This document shows, piece by piece, positions 1 to 7,998 of a stretch of 64,000 bases of DNA (position 1 is the first letter of the stretch; each line of letters opens with the position of its first letter). The stretch covers positions 62,001 to 126,000 of the forward strand of contig CAMYNW010000009.1 in the NCBI GenBank assembly GCA_947259885.1, given 5' to 3'. The notes beneath the pieces are model-generated. The model was not told where the DNA came from, made no database searches, and was given only the letters and a program-made list of their open reading frames with translations. A program made the translations under genes and the position numbers. The stretch comes from an uncultured Gammaproteobacteria bacterium. Its GTDB lineage: Bacteria; Pseudomonadota; Gammaproteobacteria; Arenicellales; Poriferihabitantaceae.

Positions 1-174
1 AGTATAAGGCCTATAATTTTTAATTGTCACCCATCGGCCGGTCAGCATATTTTGATCATGGCAGCATCCAGACCGCGGCTTTGAAATCCACTGCCATCAT
101 CTGTTTCAAAACAGTATCTGAAGAATAAACTGGCATTGAATGTAAGCGGTTTACTGGATTTCATCCTGTACGTT

Positions 175-1500
175 CTAACTTTGCCCAGCGTCCTTGATTG
201 TTTTTTCATCGGTGTCTTCCTCCACTTTCACGGCGCCCCGGGTCATTACGGCTTCATGGATGGCAGCACCCAGGCGCGAATGGTCCCAGGCAGAATTGAC
301 TTTTAAAACGTTGGACATCATGGCAACGATATAACGATAGGCGGGCTGCGACCCGGGCAAAGATTCGATTGTGACGACGGAATTCATGAGGTTGCGTTTG
401 TTGCCCATGTATTTTTCACACTTGAAGTTCTCTTCCGGCTGGCACTGAAAAAACGAGCCACTTTTGAAGAATACCGCTGACTGATGCAGTTCCGGACCGT
501 AGACATAGCGGTATCGTCGCTTTGTCATGTAAAGATAGCGTTTCATCTCCAGGCTCGACCAGCGGTCAACCAGCCTGCCTTGCTCCAGACGAAACATAAA
601 GCGCGCCAGTTCGCGAGCAGTGGCGAAGGATTGCGTGCCGGGCACCTTTGCTTTCCCGGTCCTGGTCCAGAAAGATCCCTGTTGAAGGTTCTCGATATTG
701 ATCCCCGCGGATCGCAATGGTTGGCGCGCCACCTGCTGCGATAATTCGAATAGTGCGGGCTTTGGCGTCTGATTGAAAAACTGATCGGACATTTGCTGCG
801 AAACCGGGTAAGCGTTACCGAAATGGCGAATCAGCATTGCCTCACGCCAGACTACGCTGCCGGCCGCATTGGCTGATGGGGAGACCATATGATCGATCCA
901 TTCGGACAGTTTGAACCGGTCACCGGGATCGATAGCCGAAAATCGGTTGGTTTTTGTTTCTTCGGAATACTTTGGAACTTTGTGTGAATCCGTCAGCACC
1001 CACTCCCCCGCCAATACATCGGTATCACGTAATACACGGGCCCGATCTTCTGTGTCCGGAAACGCGATTGCCAGCGAATCGAACAGAGCGAGCATCGTGA
1101 GGATTTTGCCGACACTGCCCGCATTCTGTTTGGTATCCGGGCGAACCAGCGCGGTAGCGAGCTGGTCCGGATTGGTTATATCAATAACGACGGCGCTGTA
1201 AGACGGGTCTCGATTCTTAAAGATCGAATCGATTGAACGCTGCAGACCCGGGTCGAGCCGGGCGGCCAGATCGAAATCAGGAATATCTGCATTTTCCACC
1301 AGATTAAGCAAGATATCATTCAATCCCAATAGCCCGCCGGCCACAATCTTCGGCCCCTGAGGCGAGCTTTGGGCATTCAGATACCCGGTCAGCCGCTTGA
1401 TGCCGCTGCGATCGCGCCCATCGAGAGGATACGCTCCGGCCTGCAGCACAAGGCAGAATGTCACCAGAGTGATTGTTATGCGGAAGACTGTTAGTCGCAT
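175..1500 (-). CDS. Exported serine hydrolase of the penicillin-binding/beta-lactamase fold
   Basis: A 441-residue protein with an N-terminal hydrophobic signal sequence (about residues 5-23). The three active-site motifs of the penicillin-recognising serine hydrolases are visible: SVGK with candidate nucleophile Ser129 and Lys132, S-A-N at 209-211, and K-S-G at 346-348. That order and spacing suit a DD-peptidase or class A beta-lactamase-like hydrolase acting in the periplasm. The substrate cannot be read from sequence; the protein is longer than a typical class A beta-lactamase (about 290 residues), with about 100 extra residues before the first motif. It starts 17 bases after the upstream dikinase gene on the same strand, so the two are probably co-transcribed. 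The fold is secure; a resistance role should not be assumed. Confidence 0.8.
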   Translation of the reverse strand: MRLTVFRITITLVTFCLVLQAGAYPLDGRDRSGIKRLTGYLNAQSSPQGPKIVAGGLLGLNDILLNLVENADIPDFDLAARLDPGLQRSIDSIFKNRDPSYSAVVIDITNPDQLATALVRPDTKQNAGSVGKILTMLALFDSLAIAFPDTEDRARVLRDTDVLAGEWVLTDSHKVPKYSEETKTNRFSAIDPGDRFKLSEWIDHMVSPSANAAGSVVWREAMLIRHFGNAYPVSQQMSDQFFNQTPKPALFELSQQVARQPLRSAGINIENLQQGSFWTRTGKAKVPGTQSFATARELARFMFRLEQGRLVDRWSSLEMKRYLYMTKRRYRYVYGPELHQSAVFFKSGSFFQCQPEENFKCEKYMGNKRNLMNSVVTIESLPGSQPAYRYIVAMMSNVLKVNSAWDHSRLGAAIHEAVMTRGAVKVEEDTDEKTIKDAGQS

Positions 1501-1517
1501 GATGCAGTTACCCTGGA

Positions 1518-4430
1518 TTATTGATTCGCCAGCGGGACAGGAGCAAGGTTCAAGTTAACGGTCTGCGGCACGGCCTGGGTGGTCGGCAAAAACATCTGTA
1601 TTACGCGGTTTGCCATCGCCTGACCGCGCTCTACCAGCGGTCGAATCTGGAACAGCTTGAGGTCACCGCCAACAAACCCAAATTCGATATCCCAGGGCAT
1701 ATGTTTACCATCCGCACCGATCGAAGGAACATATATTTTTTCGACCTCCCTGGCCAGCGACCGTAATTTATTTTTTTCTTGCCAAGTCAGGACCGCACCA
1801 TCGTTGGCGGGCACCCAGTTGACGCCACCTGTCTGCGGCAGGCTGCGTTGGTAGGCGGATTTGGCTTCCGAGATCAGGACTTCGCTGCCATCATCGAGAA
1901 GCAATACAGATTCCGAAGCTTCTCCTGATACCGCCCCACCTACTCCCCAGGCGGTAGACGCTATAATGCCGTTGCGTCGCGTCAACAGGTCGGCGGTTAT
2001 CAGTACACCGGATTTTTCTGATGGGACGCTTTTCATCAGCAGTACCGAAGGGTAGACGTTTTCCGGCTGGTTCAAAAGATTTGACCGCCAGGAAATCGCT
2101 CTTGGCGCCAGCACAGAAGACCAGATTACAGGAATCTTTGCCAACTGGTTTTCGAGACCAACTACATTAGGCAGGGTTTCCGACAGGCCTGCTCCGGTAA
2201 AACCTGGCAGGTCTTCGACGTTGGTATCGGATCGCAGGAATATGCCATAACTTCCGTCATCGCCAAAATCCCGAAGCATTTGCGCAGCAAGAGCCGCCCG
2301 GTGATCGGGCAACAATTTGACCTGGGTTACTGCTTCCTTTAGTGCTGCCAGGGATTCGTCCAACTGCTGGTCATTTATTTTGCCGGCACGATGATCAGCG
2401 TAAAACACTGCCAGACGGCTCCAGTGGCTGGTCTCGTTCTGGTTGACGTTTTCGAGAAAAAACCCAAAAGGCAGGGCGATCGCCGGCGCGACCGTACCCG
2501 GAAATAGCGCGTTCAGCTCCCCTAGATTGGCTGCCTTTGGCCCTACCAGGATGCCTGACAACTTTTTTTTCAGCCGACTGATGGGAATCGGTTGATTCTG
2601 ACTCAAATCCGGTTGCGGCACATCGAGTTTCTCCGTCACTGCGCGATCCGTCGTCAACAGTTGCTGCATCGAATTGTCCAGCTGATCAAACGGTGCCAGG
2701 ACCACCGAGCCGTCGTTACCGACAATCAGCGCCACCTTCCGGCCGTCCAACGACAGAATCTGTTCGAGGGAATTCGCGGTTATTGAGACATTTGGTATTC
2801 CAAAGTTTCGGGCAAGTAATTGAATGTGCGATAACAGATTTCCCTCTCCCAGCGTCATCACTCCGGCTACCGGCGATAATTCCGAAACCGTCTGCGGCAG
2901 TACAACGATTTCAGCACGATCCACCGTGGCTCCGTCCTGCAGGTCTTGTTCTGACAGGATTCGTAGCGGGCCCACTGCAATTCCGGGATTCAGCGCCAGC
3001 ATACCGGAAGCGGGTTTCATACCGATCAGCTTTTCCACGCCGGTAAGCTGTTGTGCGTCCTGCAATATACGGCGTGACAGTTCGGCTAGCTGCAACATCG
3101 GAGACGCCCGTAAAATATCATCGATGTACCCGCTAGAGCGCTGGTCGACCGCGATATATTGAGTCAGCGCTTCGGCAAAGGTATAGCGCACACTGCCTAT
3201 CGCCCAAATCGCCGTCAGATTCAGGGTGAGCGACAGGCGCTGGTAGTCAACGACTCTCGCTTCGGGTGAAGTCAATAACACGTCAATATTATCCAACGCG
3301 GTGCGACGCTCGCCGGGGGTAAGAAAGCCGCTTCCAAAGTTTGCCTGAATCAGTCCCCGAACCAGCAACAAATTGGTGCGCCGGCTCTGGCCTGCATCCT
3401 TGATTGCTTCGTTGGCTGCGATTCTGAGTTCGGATTCGATATCACTCATGCCGTCCAGCAACTGCAATCTCTGTGCCGGCTTGATTTCCTCCGCCATTGT
3501 TACTCGCAGCATTTCGAGCAAACGCCCAAGGCGGCCAATGCGCTCCGCACTCGATTCACCCGCTATGACGTCAATAGCATAATCCGCTGCATTGAACCCC
3601 GGTAACGTGCTTAAACTGGCGGCCAGATTTGTCAGCCGGATCTGGCGGCCGCTGTCACCATAGAGCAGCCTCATCTGCTCCAGCAGGAGGCCAGCGCGGT
3701 CTCGCTGAGTGCTTTTTTGATGCACGCTTAGCCAGCGCTCGATCTGCCTGATGGTTTCCGCTGACGGTGCCGTATGGATTGCAATTCGAATCCGCTCAAA
3801 ACTTGTTTCCGATTCGGCAACCTCCTGGGCCAGGCGTCTTACCGATTGATTGATATCCGATTTGGCGCCATGGGGTATCACCCGCACGAGCTCCCGGAGT
3901 AACAAATAATTGCGCTCGACCCAGTCTGCGGACATGAGCAGTTTCAGCAAAATCTCTCTTCCGCTAACCTCTTCGTCTTCGATCTGAATGCGACCGCGGT
4001 AATGCCTGGCCCTGCGCAATACCCAACCATCATCGGTGTCGATCATGAATTTCTCAAGCGGCAGTTCACGCAGTCGGGTCCGTCTGAGATCTGCGTTTAA
4101 CAGTGCATCAATGTCCATTTCGCTATAGATCGTGCCGACGTGCAGGCCAATTTCGGCCAGCCGCTGTCGATCCTCACTGTACTCAGCATACTGTTTGCCG
4201 CCGCCACGCTCGGCGCAGGCGTAGGGACGCGGATCGTGGCTTGTTCCATCTGCACAAAACCAGCGTAGACGCCTGTATGGCCCACGTTCTGCATTGGTCA
4301 TTCTGTCAATAATCAAGCGCGCCTCCGTTAGCGTCTCCGCCGGTAGTGGCTTGAGCGGGTTTCCGGTCACCGCTGCTGCATGGAGCCCTTGATATAGGGC
4401 ACAAAAGACTAGAGCTAAAAATATTCTCAA
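1518..4430 (-). CDS. Exported PEP-synthase/glucan-water-dikinase-like phosphotransferase
   Basis: A 970-residue protein with a signal peptide (residues 1-20, cleavage probably after LHA-A). Residues 25-460 are a helical region I do not recognise. Residues 485-580 form a phosphohistidine swivelling domain; G-x-G-N-L-L-S-H ends at His535 and is followed by LLARNFGIPNV, matching the family's SHxAxxAR..GxPxV pattern. Residues 625-935 form the PEP/pyruvate-binding (ATP-grasp-like) domain, with KAANLGEL, LRSDTNVEDLPGF and a closing DIEFGF...LFQIRPLVE. PEP synthase and PPDK have the nucleotide domain first; here the His domain precedes it, as in plant glucan/phosphoglucan water dikinases. An ATP-dependent dikinase with a signal peptide is odd because ATP is scarce outside the cytoplasm. 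Family call firm, substrate unknown. Confidence 0.8.
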   Translation of the reverse strand: MRIFLALVFCALYQGLHAAAVTGNPLKPLPAETLTEARLIIDRMTNAERGPYRRLRWFCADGTSHDPRPYACAERGGGKQYAEYSEDRQRLAEIGLHVGTIYSEMDIDALLNADLRRTRLRELPLEKFMIDTDDGWVLRRARHYRGRIQIEDEEVSGREILLKLLMSADWVERNYLLLRELVRVIPHGAKSDINQSVRRLAQEVAESETSFERIRIAIHTAPSAETIRQIERWLSVHQKSTQRDRAGLLLEQMRLLYGDSGRQIRLTNLAASLSTLPGFNAADYAIDVIAGESSAERIGRLGRLLEMLRVTMAEEIKPAQRLQLLDGMSDIESELRIAANEAIKDAGQSRRTNLLLVRGLIQANFGSGFLTPGERRTALDNIDVLLTSPEARVVDYQRLSLTLNLTAIWAIGSVRYTFAEALTQYIAVDQRSSGYIDDILRASPMLQLAELSRRILQDAQQLTGVEKLIGMKPASGMLALNPGIAVGPLRILSEQDLQDGATVDRAEIVVLPQTVSELSPVAGVMTLGEGNLLSHIQLLARNFGIPNVSITANSLEQILSLDGRKVALIVGNDGSVVLAPFDQLDNSMQQLLTTDRAVTEKLDVPQPDLSQNQPIPISRLKKKLSGILVGPKAANLGELNALFPGTVAPAIALPFGFFLENVNQNETSHWSRLAVFYADHRAGKINDQQLDESLAALKEAVTQVKLLPDHRAALAAQMLRDFGDDGSYGIFLRSDTNVEDLPGFTGAGLSETLPNVVGLENQLAKIPVIWSSVLAPRAISWRSNLLNQPENVYPSVLLMKSVPSEKSGVLITADLLTRRNGIIASTAWGVGGAVSGEASESVLLLDDGSEVLISEAKSAYQRSLPQTGGVNWVPANDGAVLTWQEKNKLRSLAREVEKIYVPSIGADGKHMPWDIEFGFVGGDLKLFQIRPLVERGQAMANRVIQMFLPTTQAVPQTVNLNLAPVPLANQ

Positions 4431-4520
4431 TTCTGGTAATATCGGCCGCTTGGCATGGGGTGGAAAATACTCCTTAAAATTCTTTCATAACCTACTTCCT
4501 GCTGCAATTCTATCTCGTGT

Positions 4521-4988
4521 TTGGGTGTAATTTGTGAAGCAAATTATCAATTTCTTATGACCCGGGAATCACACGGTCTCCCCTCGCCGACGATACTGGA
4601 CAGGGCGCTCAGAATTTTTGCCAGGGTGCAGTCCGGCGAAAGCGTTACCACTCTGTTGTTGCTGACCAACATTTTTCTGATACTGCTGGCCTTTTATTTT
4701 ATCAAGCCGGTGCGCGAAGGCTGGTTGTCGGTTTCGGTTATTGCCGGTTTATCTAAAATCGAGATCAAGGCCTACTCCGCGTTTGGCCAGAGCCTGTTAT
4801 TGATAGCGATACTACCCTTCTACGCTAAGCTGGCTGCGGCCTGCACCCGCCGTAAGCTGATCTTTTCCACGGGCGCGGTATTTGCGCTGTTACTGATTCT
4901 GTTCTGGCTGATGCAGCCCGGATACCTGTTTGCCGAGGTGCCGTACGCTGGTGTCTTTTTCTATATGTTCGTCGGCGTTATACTGTAA
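4521..4988 (+). pseudogene. 5' fragment of an ADP/ATP-translocase-like (MFS-related) transporter
   Basis: The reading frame opens at a TTG (4521); the first ATG is at 4557. It encodes about 143-155 residues with a cytoplasmic lead (ARVQSGESVTTLLLLTNIF) and roughly three membrane segments, including FYFIKPVREGWLSVS, which resembles the start of ADP/ATP-carrier-like membrane proteins of about 400-450 residues. It stops abruptly after FFYMFVGVI-L, where full-length relatives continue through many more membrane helices. The next gene's ribosome-binding site begins 17 bases later, leaving no room for the rest. I read it as the stump left by a deletion, probably non-functional. It diverges from the dikinase gene across a 90-base gap. 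Confidence 0.6.
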
Positions 4989-5015
4989 GCCTCAACTATA
5001 CCTTTGGAGTACCAC

Positions 5016-5501
5016 ATGCATAACTTAATTAAATTTGCTGTTGCGATCATCGTCGCAACAAGCTTTTGGATATCTGGCGTCGCCACTGCTGATGATGGCT
5101 ATGGCAAGCAGAAAGTGGTTTATCACATCAATTATGACGATCCTAAACAACAGGCTGGTGCGCTGCGTAATATTCAGAATCATATCAATGCAGTGGGCGC
5201 CGAAAACCTGGATTTAAAAGTTGTCTTGCATGGGAACGGGCTGGCGCTATTACTTGAACCCGACTCACTAGAAAATGTACCAAAATTCAAATTTGCCAAT
5301 GCAACCGACGATATGACGGCAAAAATAACTGGCCTGAAGGATCAGGGCGTGAACTTTAACGTGTGCGCGAACACCGTGCGAGGTAGAAAGGTTGACTATC
5401 TAAATGATCTTTACGATGTCGACGAATCTGACATTGTTCCAAGCGGCGTAGCTGAGGTTGCGAAGTTACAGGCTGAGGGTTATTCCTACATAAAACCATA
5501 G
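5016..5501 (+). CDS. Exported DsrE/DsrF-like family protein
   Basis: A 161-residue protein from ATG 5016, chosen because GGAG (5006-5009) lies 6 bases upstream; the in-frame TTG at 5004 overlaps that site. A signal peptide (residues 1-25, ending VATA-DD) predicts periplasmic location. The body has the small alpha/beta DsrE fold pattern: KVVYHINYDDP, then LKVVLHGNGLALLL, then a helix, then GVNFNVCANT with a single Cys at 117 where DsrE-like proteins often keep a sulfur-carrying cysteine. Relatives handle sulfane sulfur or have unknown roles; periplasmic members are poorly characterised. A thioredoxin-like gene follows 95 bases downstream on the same strand, which would suit a thiol or sulfur-transfer role, but that link is inference. 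Confidence 0.7.
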   Translation: MHNLIKFAVAIIVATSFWISGVATADDGYGKQKVVYHINYDDPKQQAGALRNIQNHINAVGAENLDLKVVLHGNGLALLLEPDSLENVPKFKFANATDDMTAKITGLKDQGVNFNVCANTVRGRKVDYLNDLYDVDESDIVPSGVAEVAKLQAEGYSYIKP

Positions 5502-5596
5502 CGTCCTGATACTGCGGCTGCTGAAGATTTTGATTGTTCGATCATAGATCCAAGGCAGCTGCAATCGTTTTAAGCGCTCGAACACATCGATACACA

Positions 5597-6094
5597 ATGA
5601 TTCGCTGGCTATGTCTGCCAGTTGTGATTCTTGTGCTTCAGCTGCAGGTATCCGCAACATGGGCATCACCACTATTTCAAAACCTCGAATCAGCACAGTC
5701 TGAAACCATAGAGGACCATCAGGTCACCGGAAAGTGGTTGATCGTAATGCTATGGGCCTCTGACTGCGTCGCCTGTAATAAAGAAGCAAGTGAATACGTC
5801 GATTTTCATCTACGGCACCGGGAACATGACGCCATAATGCTAGGTATCTCTCTCGATGGGCAGGCGCGAATTAACGAAGCCAAAGATTTTGTGCGAAGGC
5901 ATGAAGTGGTCTTCAGTAATTTGTTAGCGGAATGGGATTCACTTGCTGACTACTACGAGCAACTCACCCAAACACCCTGGATCGGCACACCGAGCTTCCT
6001 GGTTTTTGGCCCCGATGGTAATCTCGAGGCCAAACAAACTGGGGCCGTCCCGGTAGATATTATTGAGATGTTTCTTGACCAGTACGGAAGTTAG
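5597..6094 (+). CDS. Exported thioredoxin-like (TlpA/ResA-type) protein
   Basis: A 165-residue protein from ATG 5597; a frame extended to TTG 5534 would place charged residues before the signal sequence, so the later start is preferred. The signal peptide covers residues 1-23 (ending ATWA-SP). The thioredoxin fold is recognisable: KWLIVMLWASDCVACNKEA with a C-V-A-C active site (Cys57, Cys60), IMLGISLDG, and TPWIGTPSFLVFGPDG carrying the cis-Pro loop (G-T-P). This is the pattern of periplasmic TlpA/ResA-like reductases and redoxins. The xxVA dipeptide between the cysteines is not that of DsbA. It follows the DsrE-like gene in the same direction and may share its transcript. The redox partner is unknown. 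Confidence 0.75.
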   Translation: MIRWLCLPVVILVLQLQVSATWASPLFQNLESAQSETIEDHQVTGKWLIVMLWASDCVACNKEASEYVDFHLRHREHDAIMLGISLDGQARINEAKDFVRRHEVVFSNLLAEWDSLADYYEQLTQTPWIGTPSFLVFGPDGNLEAKQTGAVPVDIIEMFLDQYGS

Positions 6095-6492
6095 TAATCG
6101 CACTTTGGTTTGAAAGTTTTCGTTGAACAACGCAGGTCAATCAATCCATCTTCATCAACAACCGAAATACAAATGCTGGATAAGATCCGATCTTTACTGT
6201 AGTTCTAACGAAAACGCGACAGACTTATCTTAACCATAAAACGGTTACTCAGGCAGGCCTGCCTCTCGAAGCGCGCCAATAATACACTCGATCGATTTCG
6301 ATTCTTTTGTAAGGTTGACTCGCGGCGTAACTGGTGAGACTAAATGAAGCGTCGCTTTCCATTATTTTTCTGTTGCATCCCTAACCTGATCATGATCGGC
6401 AGCAAGCCTGCAGTCACCACAAAAAATTTACTGCGGATCAATTTTTTGCGGATCAAGCCGATTGGCTTCTATCGCGGCAGCGATGGAGGGTT
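6095..6492. other. Gene-poor gap with possible gene remnants
   Basis: No intact gene is visible between the convergent thioredoxin-like and GST genes. On the minus strand, short protein-like stretches occur in different frames. One, at about 6362-6445, contains FFVVTAGLLPIMIRLGMQQ. A second, 6245-6361, contains LHLVSPVTPRVNLT and ends REAGLPE-stop. They would join through a single-base shift near 6355, so a decayed gene is possible. A 10-base direct repeat (TGCGGATCAA, near 6432 and 6447) lies upstream. I could not name a family. Confidence 0.3.
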
Positions 6493-7113
6493 TTAACGGC
6501 TATGATGCCATTGCATTACTGCCTGGTAAGCCTCTCTTTTAGAGATAGTTGCAAGCATGCGTTCAAGGTTGGGGTACTTGGAAATGCCATGACGAAAACA
6601 CTCCGGCCATTGAATCTGAATTGCGAGGCAAAAATCTATTGCGGTCGGTCGACTATCAATCAGCCATGGCCCGTGCCGATAGGCTTCATTCAGCACTCTC
6701 CAGATGTCCTCCAAGCGATCCATCGAGGCGGACTTAAGTCTATTCTGCGTGTTTAGATCTTGGAAATAGTGATCAGGGTGAAACTGGATCATGACTTCGG
6801 GCTGCACCGTGCTGGACAAATAGTAAAGCCACTGCAAATAACGTGCTCGATCGGGATGATCGAATGGCACTGCAAGTTCATTTTCAGGATGCGTGTCAGT
6901 TAGATACTGGGCAATTGCCCCAGATTCAAAAACCGTACCATGGCGGTGAACCAGAGCTGGGACTCTGGCATGCGGGCTGGCTTTAAAGAAATCAGGGTCA
7001 GGCTCATCGGTGTATAGCGTGACCTCGATGATTTCATAGCTGACCCCGAGCTCTTCGAGCAAGACGTGGGCACCCATGGCATAAGTATTCGCTGCGCAGT
7101 AAAGTTGATACAT
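6493..7113 (-). CDS. Glutathione S-transferase family protein
   Basis: A 206-residue cytosolic protein with the two-domain GST layout. The N-terminal thioredoxin-like domain runs through about residue 80: MYQLYCAANTYAMGAHVLLEELG, then HARVPALVHRHGTVFESGAIAQYL, containing the cis-Pro (VPAL) and the E-S-G/A glutathione-binding turn. A helical C-terminal domain follows (90-200), including PWLIDSRPTAIDFCLAIQI, the usual N-capping box region with Asp. A Cys at position 6 and Ser/Asn nearby could serve as the catalytic thiol or hydroxyl, as in Cys/Ser-type bacterial GSTs. It is divergent from the AhpD-like gene with only 57 bases between start codons, suggesting a shared control region and perhaps a common detoxification role. 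Confidence 0.85.
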   Translation of the reverse strand: MYQLYCAANTYAMGAHVLLEELGVSYEIIEVTLYTDEPDPDFFKASPHARVPALVHRHGTVFESGAIAQYLTDTHPENELAVPFDHPDRARYLQWLYYLSSTVQPEVMIQFHPDHYFQDLNTQNRLKSASMDRLEDIWRVLNEAYRHGPWLIDSRPTAIDFCLAIQIQWPECFRHGISKYPNLERMLATISKREAYQAVMQWHHSR

Positions 7114-7170
7114 TATCCTGATCCGACCAATAGAGATCCCCGAAATATAAAGTCAAACGCGGAACCAGTC

Positions 7171-7749
7171 ATGAAAAATGATACTTGCTGGATTGATGCT
7201 GTCAAATACGAAGATGCCGACAACGGGCTAAAGGACATCTACGACAGCGTCACAAGCCCTAACGGAAATCTGGACAATTTATATCAGGCGTTTAGCTTGC
7301 GACCCCACACGATCATGCCGGCTGATGACCTGTACAAGGCGGCATTGCACAATGACAACAACACGCTACCGAAATGGTTTTCTGAGTTAATTTCTACCTT
7401 TGTTGCAATACTCACCGGATGTGACTACGCCAGATCACACCATGGGACAAACTTCGTACATCTATTTGGTGATACGAAAAAGGCCGAATCGATCGTGTCG
7501 AGCCTGGAACACGGCGATTTGGATCAATGTGGCGATAACAAGGAAGTCGGCGCGCTACGTTACGTCAAAAAACTGTGTGATGAGCCAGAACATATATCAC
7601 TCGAAGACATAACATCGCTCGCAAATATCGGCTGGAGTGACGGGGAGATACTTGAAATTGTGCAAATAGTATCCACGCTCAGCTACTTCACACGAGTTAT
7701 CAATGGTGTCGGGATATCGCTTGCCGGAGATCGGATTGGCCTGTACTGA
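7171..7749 (+). CDS. AhpD/carboxymuconolactone-decarboxylase-like protein lacking the second Cys
   Basis: A 192-residue protein from ATG 7171, preceded by GGAACC; an upstream in-frame ATG at 7066 would run into the GST coding region and adds non-conserved sequence. The helical AhpD/CMD fold is suggested by PKWFSELISTFVAILTGCDYARSHHGTNF. In peroxidase-related AhpD proteins this loop is normally C-x-x-C..HH; here Cys84 is kept but the second position is Ala87 (C-D-Y-A-R-S-H-H). A classical disulfide peroxidase cycle therefore looks impossible without another thiol. The C-terminal half retains the family helix LANIGWSDGEILEIVQIVS. It is divergent from the GST gene. Function beyond the fold is unknown. 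Confidence 0.65.
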   Translation: MKNDTCWIDAVKYEDADNGLKDIYDSVTSPNGNLDNLYQAFSLRPHTIMPADDLYKAALHNDNNTLPKWFSELISTFVAILTGCDYARSHHGTNFVHLFGDTKKAESIVSSLEHGDLDQCGDNKEVGALRYVKKLCDEPEHISLEDITSLANIGWSDGEILEIVQIVSTLSYFTRVINGVGISLAGDRIGLY

Positions 7750-7921
7750 TTGACCCTTACTTGACGGGTTTATACCGCTAATGAATTGCTGCGGCGATTT
7801 TAAGAAGAAATTTTGCCTTTGAAACAAGGGCAACCCATAAATTCGAAATGTTGCAGTGCGATATCAAGCCCAGCACCCACCACCCTGACCTTCGAATGCA
7901 AACAGGGTATGATTAGCTCGC

Positions 7922-7968
7922 TGTTAACTGGATTAACAAGGTGTTTTAATACTTGTCTCAGATACAAG
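7922..7968. promoter_or_regulatory. Two inverted repeats upstream of the binding-protein gene
   Basis: TGTTAA-(5)-TTAACA lies at 7922-7938 and CTTGT-(7)-ACAAG at 7952-7968, both within 80 bases upstream of ATG 7999. Their size fits dimeric regulator sites. No regulator gene lies alongside, so function is a guess. Confidence 0.3.
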
Positions 7969-7998
7969 AAATAACGTCAACCGATAAAGAGATTTACT

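Noticed and set aside
175..3410. The peptide AIKDAGQS occurs in the dikinase and IKDAGQS at the hydrolase C-terminus, hinting at duplication.
   Set aside because: The match is only seven or eight residues, the codons differ at third positions, and flanking sequence is unrelated. Chance is the simpler explanation.
4097..4312. Open frames on both strands inside the dikinase gene.
   Set aside because: They lie in shadow frames of a strongly supported gene, have no ribosome-binding site and no family resemblance.
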